A stretch of DNA of 64,000 nt, taken from positions 360,466-424,465 of the forward strand of contig NZ_LJGT01000038.1 of NCBI RefSeq assembly GCF_001751365.1, written 5' to 3'. Within the stretch, counting starts at the first letter, position 1; each line of letters opens with the position of its first letter. Under the pieces are notes generated by a model. It was not told the origin of the DNA. It worked only from the letters and a program-made list of their open reading frames with translations, and did not search any database. Of this stretch, positions 44,237-50,527 are shown piece after piece. The position numbers were made by a program, and so were the translations under genes. The stretch comes from Streptomyces abyssalis (GTDB lineage Bacteria > Actinomycetota > Actinomycetes > Streptomycetales > Streptomycetaceae).

Positions 44237-44329
44237 GCGTGCCCCTCGTCAGTCGTGCATCGTGGCCCTGCTCCAATTCTGACGCATCGGTCGGACAACC
44301 GTCCCTCCCTGGACGCATCGCTCTCTTGA
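43562..44329 (+). CDS. Antisense reading frame over dmdR1 (Adm-like), doubtful
   Basis: A 255-codon frame lies fully antiparallel to dmdR1. In S. coelicolor the opposite strand of dmdR1 was reported to encode a protein, Adm, that controls siderophore and antibiotic synthesis. The frame here is open across the whole gene and is His/Arg/Leu-rich, as expected for antisense of GC-rich coding DNA, so openness alone proves little. No ribosome site was seen. Listed because of the literature precedent. Confidence 0.25.
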   Translation: MRSDVRIQLGRLAAAADLHTARRTGVDAHDRARLHARTPQRVHQLRVHLDRLADAAHHDGLRVAARLQIREADHSLVEEGLGLRLLAQLLQARDGIAVRRLRRVPEQLEDAALDRLAHHVLPAARLRVHLLPFQADHVDQQALGQPVLAHHAGGEPAALVGQLQMPVPGHLHQAVPLHARHGLTHRRPALVEALGDTGTHGDDAFFFELQNGAEIHLRGVDQSGHACPSSVVHRGPAPILTHRSDNRPSLDASLS

Positions 44330-44335
44330 CAGACG

Positions 44336-44366
44336 ACTGGTCCAGACCTCTAACGTGATCACGCCG
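44336..44366 (+). promoter_or_regulatory. nagS promoter
   Basis: TTGACA at 44336-44341 and TAACGT at 44361-44366, separated by 19 bases (18 with CTAACG), make a good vegetative-type promoter. The transcript would start near 44373, leaving a leader of about 85 bases. Confidence 0.6.
44346..44361. promoter_or_regulatory. DasR-type operator (dre) inside the nagS promoter
   Basis: ACTGGTCCAGACCTCT matches 14 of 16 positions of the dre consensus as I remember it (ACTGGTCTAGACCACT). It fills the spacer between the -35 and -10 elements of the nagS promoter, where bound GntR-type repressor DasR would block transcription until glucosamine-phosphate accumulates. Confidence 0.75.
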
Positions 44367-44456
44367 CACCCGGACGGGGACGAACCGGCGGCCGGCGGCC
44401 AGGGCCCGACGAAGGGCACGGAGACGCACACGACGAGACCCGGGGGGACCTGCGGG

Positions 44457-45209
44457 ATGAGCGACAACACGCTGGCGAGCGACTTCTTCGACGCCGCGAT
44501 ATCCCTGCTCCAGCAGGTCAGGGACGCCGCCGCGGAGGACATCGCCGCCGCGGGGACGCTGCTCGCCCGCACCGTCGAGGACGGCGGCCGCGTCTTCGCC
44601 TTCGGCGCCGGGCACTCCTCGCTCCCCGCCCAGGACGTCGTCTACCGAGCCGGCGGCCTCGCCGTGATGAATCTGCTGCCGGTTCCGGGCGCAGTCGGGG
44701 TCGATGTGCGCCCCGCCACGCTCGGCAGCGCCCTGGAGCGTGTGGACGGGCTCGCCTCCGCCGTACTCGACACCGGTCCCGCCCGCGAAGGCGACCTTCT
44801 CTTCGTGATCTCCCTCTCCGGCCGCAACGCGCTGCCGGTGGAGATGGCGTCGCACGCACGCACCCTCGGGATCAAGGTCGTCGGCGTGACCTCCGTGGCC
44901 TACGCGCACGAGACGACCTCACGCCACTCCAGTGGAACCTTCCTCAAGGACCACTGCGACATCGTCCTCGACAGCCGGATACCGGTCGGGGACGCCGAGT
45001 TGAGCACCGACGGCGTCCCGGCGCCCTTCGGTCCTGCGTCGACCGTCGTCACCAGCGCGCTGATGCAGGCCGTGGTCGCCACCGCCGCCGGTGAACTCGT
45101 CTCCCGCGGGATCGAACCCCCGCTGCTGCGCTCGGGGAACGTCGACGGCGGGCTCGCCTGGAACGACACCGTCATGGAGCGCTACGCGGACCGCATCTTC
45201 TACCACTGA
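44457..45209 (+). CDS. nagS: SIS-domain aminosugar-phosphate protein NagS
   Basis: 250 residues from ATG 44457, preceded by CGGGGGGA. The SIS fold is clear: FAFGAGHSSLPAQDVVYRAGG near the phosphate site and VISLSGRNALPVEMASHA as the SxS-type sugar-phosphate loop. The syntenic S. coelicolor protein (SCO4393) was, to my knowledge, named NagS and described as acting on N-acetylglucosamine-6-phosphate in an aminosugar-toxicity pathway. The DasR-type operator in its promoter independently ties it to GlcNAc control. It is divergent from dmdR1. Confidence 0.88.
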   Translation: MSDNTLASDFFDAAISLLQQVRDAAAEDIAAAGTLLARTVEDGGRVFAFGAGHSSLPAQDVVYRAGGLAVMNLLPVPGAVGVDVRPATLGSALERVDGLASAVLDTGPAREGDLLFVISLSGRNALPVEMASHARTLGIKVVGVTSVAYAHETTSRHSSGTFLKDHCDIVLDSRIPVGDAELSTDGVPAPFGPASTVVTSALMQAVVATAAGELVSRGIEPPLLRSGNVDGGLAWNDTVMERYADRIFYH

Positions 45210-45212
45210 CGT

Positions 45213-45234
45213 GCCGGCCGGCCGACCGGCCGGC
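45213..45234. terminator. Bidirectional terminator after nagS
   Basis: GCCGGCCGG (45213-45221) and CCGGCCGGC (45226-45234) form a perfect nine-base stem with loop CCGA, four bases after the nagS stop and ahead of the convergent PAS gene. Confidence 0.7.
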
Positions 45235-45263
45235 GCGCTGCCAGGCCGGTGCGCCGCCACTCC

Positions 45264-46832
45264 TCAGTGACCGGCGCCGCCCGGCCCCCGCGGCGCCTGG
45301 GTCAGCTGCGCCATGTCCACGGCCGCGGCGATGCGTACGGCGATGTCCTCCGCGTACGCGGCGTCCGAACGGTCGAAGGAGCGGCGGCTCGCTCCCCGCA
45401 GGAAGGTGACCACCCCCAGCGTGCGGCCCCGGCTGCGCAGCACCGTGCACAGCCCGTGCACCGTGCCGTCCGGCCACTTGCGGGCCGCCGCCCAGCCCTC
45501 GATCACGGCACCGCCGGCCGATCCGGCGGCAGCGACTCCCCCGACACTGGCCCTTACCGAACCGCAGCGCGCGTAGGCCTGATGCGCCGGGTGCCCCTCC
45601 GCGTAACTGACGGGGATGCCGCCGAAGGCCCCCTGACCGGCCTGCCCGGCGGCCATGTGCCGCTGGAGCGACGGCACCGGGTCCGGCCCGGAGGCGGGCG
45701 TCGCCGCGACCCGTACCAGGCCCGGCTCGCTGCCCTGCCCGTCGGCGTCGAAGGCGTCGAGGCCGTGGCTGTCGCCCCTCTCGCCGTCCCCGGCCGGGAG
45801 GGCGAGGTCCAGCAGGGCGTGATCGGCGAAGCCGGCAAGCGCGAAGTCGAGATGGACGGTCGCCGCTTCCATGGGCTTCTCGCACTCGGCGGCGGCACGC
45901 GCGGCACGGTGGAGCTGGTTGTCGCGGAAGCGCAGCCGGTCGGCCTCCTGCTCCATGCGCTTGGAGTCGGTCACGTCCTGGAAGAGCCACGCGACCCCCA
46001 GCGGCACCGGCGCCTCCGCCATGGGCGAGGACAGCCGGAGGAATCCGCTGCGCCAGCACCTGCGGGCCCCGTACGCCTCGCCCTGCCCGGCTCCCTGCGG
46101 GCCCGCGCCTGCCGCCTCCCCCGGCCCGGGTCCGCGACGGCCCGACCGGAGGGTCACCCAGATCTCGGCCGGAGCGGAGGGCGGCCCGTCGGCCAGCACA
46201 TGCTGGAGCGCGCCCTCCAGTTCCTCCACGCCCTGGTCGACGAGCTCACCCAGCGGACGTCCGAGCATCGCGGCACGCGAGACGCGGAAGGCGCTCGCCG
46301 CGGAGACGTTCACGACGGCGGGACGCAGATCGGCGTCGACCAGGACCACGCCCCAGGTCGCGTCCTCGAAGAGGCATTCGCTCAGCGCGATGGAGCGCTC
46401 CAGGTCGATCTGCGCGTGCACCTCGCTGAAGGCGCAGTAGACACCCATGGGACTGCCGTCCGCCGCGACGACGCCGGAGGCCTGCGTCCGTACGAGCAGC
46501 CGGCGGCCGTCCTTCGTCAGCAGCGCGAACTCGTGGACCTGCCGCCCCGGTGTGTCCATCGCGGAGAACAGCCGGGCCTGCACCTGCTCCGCGTCCGCCT
46601 CGCGCAGCGCCCAGCCCGCCAGGCCCTTGCGGCCGACGGCCTCCTCCTGCGTCCAGCCCAGGAGGCGCTCCGCCTCACGGTTCCAGTGGGTGACCGCTCC
46701 GTCGGCGTCGAATGCGCACAGCGCCGCGTCCATGCCGTCCAGCAGCGCGGCGAGCAGCAATTCGTCGTCGGGCCCCTGCCTGTCGTCGCCGTCCGACGAC
46801 GAAGCAGCGTGGGTCCTGGATCGAGCGGACAC
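45264..46832 (-). CDS. PAS-PAS-GAF domain protein
   Basis: 522 residues, GTG start at 46832 after GGGGGTGCTCAG. Two PAS domains (about 25-140, ALCAFDADGAVTHWNREAERLLGW; and about 150-295, VVLVDADLRPAVVNVSAASAF) and a GAF domain (about 315-505, TVHGLCTVLRSRGRTLGVVTFLRG). There is no kinase, phosphatase or GGDEF output, so it may be a sensor subunit or have lost its output module; streptomycete PAS-GAF proteins often end in PP2C phosphatases. A Gly/Ala-rich insert lies in the second PAS. Confidence 0.85.
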   Translation of the reverse strand: MSARSRTHAASSSDGDDRQGPDDELLLAALLDGMDAALCAFDADGAVTHWNREAERLLGWTQEEAVGRKGLAGWALREADAEQVQARLFSAMDTPGRQVHEFALLTKDGRRLLVRTQASGVVAADGSPMGVYCAFSEVHAQIDLERSIALSECLFEDATWGVVLVDADLRPAVVNVSAASAFRVSRAAMLGRPLGELVDQGVEELEGALQHVLADGPPSAPAEIWVTLRSGRRGPGPGEAAGAGPQGAGQGEAYGARRCWRSGFLRLSSPMAEAPVPLGVAWLFQDVTDSKRMEQEADRLRFRDNQLHRAARAAAECEKPMEAATVHLDFALAGFADHALLDLALPAGDGERGDSHGLDAFDADGQGSEPGLVRVAATPASGPDPVPSLQRHMAAGQAGQGAFGGIPVSYAEGHPAHQAYARCGSVRASVGGVAAAGSAGGAVIEGWAAARKWPDGTVHGLCTVLRSRGRTLGVVTFLRGASRRSFDRSDAAYAEDIAVRIAAAVDMAQLTQAPRGPGGAGH

Positions 46833-46955
46833 CTGAGCACCCCCAGCCGAACGCGCCGATTGACTGCCGCTTGCCGCTGCGCGTACGGATCATTCAACTC
46901 GAACGTGACGCAGCGCACACGCAGTTCAGCGAAATCGTTGCCGCCCCGAAATCGC

Positions 46956-46984
46956 TTGCCAGTGTCTTTCGCGCTGCCTAGCGT
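46956..46984 (+). promoter_or_regulatory. Vegetative-type promoter upstream of the 12-codon ORF
   Basis: TTGCCA (46956-46961) and TAGCGT (46979-46984) are separated by 17 bases, an ideal sigma-70/HrdB-like spacing. The transcript would begin near 46991, six bases before the extended Shine-Dalgarno sequence. Confidence 0.65.
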
Positions 46985-47017
46985 GCTGAGTACACGAGAA
47001 AGGAGGTGATCCGGTAA

Positions 47018-47056
47018 ATGATGCTTACCCGGACGCGTGAGGTGGCTGCGGCCTAG
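47018..47056 (+). CDS. 12-residue ORF with a maximal Shine-Dalgarno leader
   Basis: The frame ATG-ATG-CTT... encodes MMLTRTREVAAA and stops at TAG. It is preceded at 46997-47012 by AGAAAGGAGGTGATCC, the exact 16-base complement of the 16S rRNA 3' end, and by a promoter. The stop codon falls in the loop of a possible hairpin (47042-47068). No gene follows on this strand for 1.3 kb, so it is not an ordinary leader peptide of an adjacent operon. It may be a small peptide, a ribosome-binding RNA or the 5' end of an untranslated RNA. Not recognised. Confidence 0.55.
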   Translation: MMLTRTREVAAA

Positions 47057-47340
47057 AGCCGACGCCACAGTGTGACGCCGGTATCGCCGGCCAATCTCAA
47101 TGCAGTCACCCGGCCCGCGGGCTCGTCGGACTCGTCCGACCGGCGCCGTTCGCCCACCGCGAGCGGAGCAGCCCGCGGGCCGTTCTGCGTCTGTCCGCCT
47201 CCGCGGACGCTGAACGCGCCGGCCCCCGGGCATCGCGGCCCAGGCGGCGGTCCTTCCCCGGGTGCGGCGGCACAGGGCCCGCCGCGAGGCGCGCGGCCAC
47301 CCGCGCGCAGCCATCCCCCCGTGCGAGGGTCCGGAAAAGT
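47057..47340. other. Gap between the tiny ORF and pdxH
   Basis: GC-rich with no credible gene on either strand. Beyond the hairpin around the tiny ORF stop I see only short GC-rich complementary boxes (for example near 47255-47300). Confidence 0.35.
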
Positions 47341-48069
47341 TCAGGGGCAGAGCCGCTCGACCGTCCAGCCCTCCGGGGACTGCTGCCCGCCGGCGCCGGC
47401 CGTACGGACATAGCGAAGCCGGTCGTGCAGCCGGTTCTCCCGGCCCTGCCAGAACTCGACCGACTCGGCCCGCACCCGGAAGCCGCCCCAGCCGGGAGGC
47501 GCCGGCACGTCCTCGTCCTCCGGATAGCGCTCCGCGAGGGCGGCATAGAGGCGGTCGAGTTCCGCCCTGGACGCCACCGTCGAGGACTGCTCGCTGGCCC
47601 AGGCGCCCAGCTGCGAGCCGTGCGGGCGGGTACGGAAGTAGGCCGCGGTCTCGTCCCTTCCGATCCGCTCGGCGATGCCGGAGACGATGATCTGCCGCGC
47701 GATGGGGTGCCAGGGGAAGAGCAGCGACGTCTGCGGGTTCACCTCGAGCTCGCGGCCCTTGCGGGAGCCGTAGTTGGTGAAGAAGACGAAGCCGCGCTCG
47801 TCGTACTGCTTCATCAGGACCGTGCGGGAGCTGGGCATGCCGTCCGCGCCGGCGGTGGAGACGATCATGGCGTTCGGTTCGTGGAGGCCGCTCGCGGCGG
47901 CGTCGGCGAACCAGCGCGCGAACTGGCCGTACGGGTCGGGCGCGAGCTCCTGCTCCGAGATGCCCTCGGCGCGGTAGCGGGCGCGCATCGCGGCGGGGTC
48001 GAGGACGGTCAGGGGAGCGTGGCGGGCGGCGTCTTCGTCAGCGTCGGGCACGCGTTCATCTTGCAGCAT
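47341..48069 (-). CDS. pdxH: Pyridoxamine 5'-phosphate oxidase
   Basis: 242 residues from ATG 48069. FMN and PLP contacts are visible: [63 protein letters not shown] and the C-terminal [15 protein letters not shown] ending in RLCP. It oxidises PNP/PMP to pyridoxal phosphate. The length matches the family. It is divergent from the citrate synthase gene, as remembered for S. coelicolor. Confidence 0.95.
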   Translation of the reverse strand: MLQDERVPDADEDAARHAPLTVLDPAAMRARYRAEGISEQELAPDPYGQFARWFADAAASGLHEPNAMIVSTAGADGMPSSRTVLMKQYDERGFVFFTNYGSRKGRELEVNPQTSLLFPWHPIARQIIVSGIAERIGRDETAAYFRTRPHGSQLGAWASEQSSTVASRAELDRLYAALAERYPEDEDVPAPPGWGGFRVRAESVEFWQGRENRLHDRLRYVRTAGAGGQQSPEGWTVERLCP

Positions 48070-48400
48070 CGTCCGCTGCGTCGTCCGTGTGCCTGATCTC
48101 ACCCCGTACACGGATGTCCGGGGCCGCGGGCAGGCTCCAGAATCGTCAGCCGGGCCATGGGGATGTTCCCCGGCACCCCTGCCGCGGCCCGTGTGCGGAG
48201 GAGTTGCCGGGCCGCCCCGTCACGGCCGTACGGACCAGGGGTGACCACGCTCCGCACGGGGCAGGCCCTGAAGTGGCGACGTCACGGTCCGCCAGCCGGC
48301 CTCCGGCGGTGGAACCCCCGCGTACCCGTCAGACCCGACACCGGCGAATCCGGTCGCGCCCCCGGCGTCCGGCGCCGACAACCTCATGAGGAGCCGCCTG
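48070..48400. promoter_or_regulatory. Divergent region pdxH / citrate synthase
   Basis: 330 bp without a gene. It holds the start signals of both flanking genes; the only clear element is the GAGGAG site of citrate synthase at 48388-48393. Confidence 0.35.
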
Positions 48401-49501
48401 ATGTCCGACTTCGTACCCGGGCTCGAAGGAGTCGTCGCGTTCGAGACGGAGATCGCCGAACCCGACAAGGAGGGCGGCGCGCTGCGCTACCGCGGCGTGG
48501 ACATCGAGGACCTGGTCGGGCACGTGTCGTTCGGGAACGTGTGGGGCCTGCTGGTCGACGGGAGCTTCAACCCCGGGCTGCCGCCGGCCGAGCCGTTCCC
48601 CATCCCCGTGCACTCGGGCGACATCCGCGTCGACGTCCAGTCGGCACTGGCGATGCTCGCTCCCGTCTGGGGCCTGAAACCGCTGCTCGACATAGACGAG
48701 CGGCAGGCACGGGACGACCTGGCGCGCGCGGCGGTGATGGCGCTGTCGTACGTCGCGCAGTCGGCGCGCGGGCCGGGCGTTCCGATGGTGCCGCAGCAGG
48801 AGATCGACAAAGCCGAGACGATCGTCGAGCGCTTCATGCGGCGCTGGCGCGGCGAACCCGACCCCAAGCACGTCGCTGCCGTGGACGCCTACTGGACCTC
48901 CGCGGCCGAACACGGCATGAACGCCTCCACGTTCACCGCCCGCGTCATCGCCTCCACCGGCGCCGACGTCTCGGCCGCGCTGTCCGGCGCGGTCGGCGCG
49001 ATGTCGGGACCGCTGCACGGCGGAGCACCGTCCCGGGTGCTCGGCATGATCGAGGAGATCGAGCGCACGGGCGACGCCGAGGCCTTCGTGAAGCGTCAAC
49101 TCGACCGCGGCGAGCGCCTGATGGGCTTCGGGCACCGCGTCTACCGTGCGGAGGACCCGCGGGCGCGCGTGCTGCGCCGTACGGCCGAGGAGCTGGACGC
49201 GCCGCGCTACGAGGTGGCGCAGGCGCTGGAGCGCGCGGCGCTGAAGGAGCTGCACGAACGCCGTCCGGACCGGGTCCTGGCGACGAACGTGGAGTTCTGG
49301 GCGGCGATCGTGCTGGACTTCGCCGAGGTGCCCGCGAGCATGTTCACCTCGATGTTCACGTGTGCGCGCACGGCCGGCTGGGCGGCGCACGTACTGGAGC
49401 AGAAGCGCACGGGGCGTCTGGTGCGGCCCTCGGCGCGGTACACCGGCCCGGGCCCGCGCGATCCGCGTGAGGTCGACGGGTTCGGGGAGGCGCTCCACTG
49501 A
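48401..49501 (+). CDS. Citrate synthase (short, type II-like paralogue)
   Basis: 366 residues, ATG 48401 with GAGGAG seven bases upstream. The catalytic residues are visible: SGPLHGGAPS (His), GFGHRVYRAEDPR (His), and the Asp in VLDFAEVP. It condenses acetyl-CoA with oxaloacetate. Its short length and N-terminus (GLEGVVAFETEIAEPDKEGGALRYRGVDI) place it with citrate synthase 2 of actinobacteria, a second enzyme besides the main hexameric one. A methylcitrate role cannot be excluded. Confidence 0.92.
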   Translation: MSDFVPGLEGVVAFETEIAEPDKEGGALRYRGVDIEDLVGHVSFGNVWGLLVDGSFNPGLPPAEPFPIPVHSGDIRVDVQSALAMLAPVWGLKPLLDIDERQARDDLARAAVMALSYVAQSARGPGVPMVPQQEIDKAETIVERFMRRWRGEPDPKHVAAVDAYWTSAAEHGMNASTFTARVIASTGADVSAALSGAVGAMSGPLHGGAPSRVLGMIEEIERTGDAEAFVKRQLDRGERLMGFGHRVYRAEDPRARVLRRTAEELDAPRYEVAQALERAALKELHERRPDRVLATNVEFWAAIVLDFAEVPASMFTSMFTCARTAGWAAHVLEQKRTGRLVRPSARYTGPGPRDPREVDGFGEALH

Positions 49502-49553
49502 CCCCGCACCCGAGTCGGTAGGAGGCGGCGGGAGCCCGGCTGCCCGCGCGTGT

Positions 49554-50351
49554 TCAGTCCGCGTCCGCATCTTCCGTGGCGGCGGGCTCCGTGACGCAGC
49601 CGTCGGGCCCCGTGACGTAGCCGTACAGCAGGCCGGAGCCCTCCAGCATGGCCAACGCCCGCCTGTCCAGCTCCTCCTGGCGCTGGGCGACCGCTGCGCG
49701 CAGCTCGTCCGTGCTGCCGGTGCGGCGCAGCCCGTCGAGTACGGCGACGACGCGCGGCAGCGGATATCTGCTCTGCCGCAGGGTGCTGACCAGGCGTGCG
49801 TCCCGGACCTCTCGCGCGCCGTAGCGGCGGTAGCCGGTCGCGGGGTCGCGCCGCGGAGCCAGCAGGCCGGCGTCCTCCCACACGCGAAGCGCCGAGGCCC
49901 GTACGCCGACGAGGGCGGCGGCCTCACCGATGCGCAGGTCCGGGCGCGGCATCCGGTGCGCGTCGGCCTCCGGGTCCTGTGCGGCGATCGCTTCGAGCGC
50001 GCGAGCGGCCTCGCGGAGGGAACAGCGCTGCTCGTGCAGCGAAGCGTGGCCTTCGCCGGCGAGCGCGAGCGCCCGTGGTACCTCGCCGTCGTGCACCGCC
50101 AGCATGATCGCCTGGGCGGTGCCGGGGCCGTAACCCCGCGCCAGAGCGCGGTAGGTGAGCAGCGCGCGGCGGTGCCGGCCGGTGAACTCGCGGTAGCCGG
50201 ACTCCGTGCGTGAGGCGGGCGGCAGGATGCCGGCAGCCTCGTAGTTGCGGATCTGCTGGGCCGATACGCCGGCGGCCCGCGCGAGATCGACGGGGCGCAG
50301 TCGCACCGGACGGCGCACCGGCTTTCCGCCCTCGCCGTTCACACGCGGCAT
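49554..50351 (-). CDS. MerR-family regulator with two HTH modules
   Basis: 265 residues. The ATG at 50351 has GGGAGGAG upstream. Two MerR winged helices are present: one at about 20-90 (LRPVDLARAAGVSAQQIRNYEAAGILPP) and one at about 155-225 (LRIGEAAALVGVRASALRVWEDAGLLAP). The duplication is uncommon. It is divergent from the UvrA-like gene and probably controls it through the dyad at 50491-50521. It converges with citrate synthase. Confidence 0.88.
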   Translation of the reverse strand: MPRVNGEGGKPVRRPVRLRPVDLARAAGVSAQQIRNYEAAGILPPASRTESGYREFTGRHRRALLTYRALARGYGPGTAQAIMLAVHDGEVPRALALAGEGHASLHEQRCSLREAARALEAIAAQDPEADAHRMPRPDLRIGEAAALVGVRASALRVWEDAGLLAPRRDPATGYRRYGAREVRDARLVSTLRQSRYPLPRVVAVLDGLRRTGSTDELRAAVAQRQEELDRRALAMLEGSGLLYGYVTGPDGCVTEPAATEDADAD

Positions 50352-50490
50352 CCGCTCCTCCCTTTCCCCCGCCCGGCCCGTACGGGGCCGGTGCCGGCCT
50401 CCCCCGACCGCGGACCGATGCGCCGCCTTCCGCCGCGATTTGAGACTTGCGCCGGAAGTCATTCGCTGATGCTGGGGCACCTTGCTCACC

Positions 50491-50521
50491 AAGTCTCAAC
50501 TAGAGCTTCAATGAGAAACTT
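50491..50521. promoter_or_regulatory. MerR-type dyad before the UvrA-like gene
   Basis: AAGTCTCA (50491-50498) faces TGAGAAACTT (50512-50521) as an imperfect inverted repeat. It lies in the divergent promoter region, overlapping an A/T-rich stretch directly before the ATG at 50528. MerR activators bind such dyads between the -35 and -10 elements. A TTGCTC -35-like box lies at 50482-50487. Confidence 0.5.
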
Positions 50522-50527
50522 TAAAGC

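Noticed and set aside
44237..44335. Iron box upstream of dmdR1
   Set aside because: No sequence close to the TTAGGTTAGGCTAACCTAA-type consensus is present.
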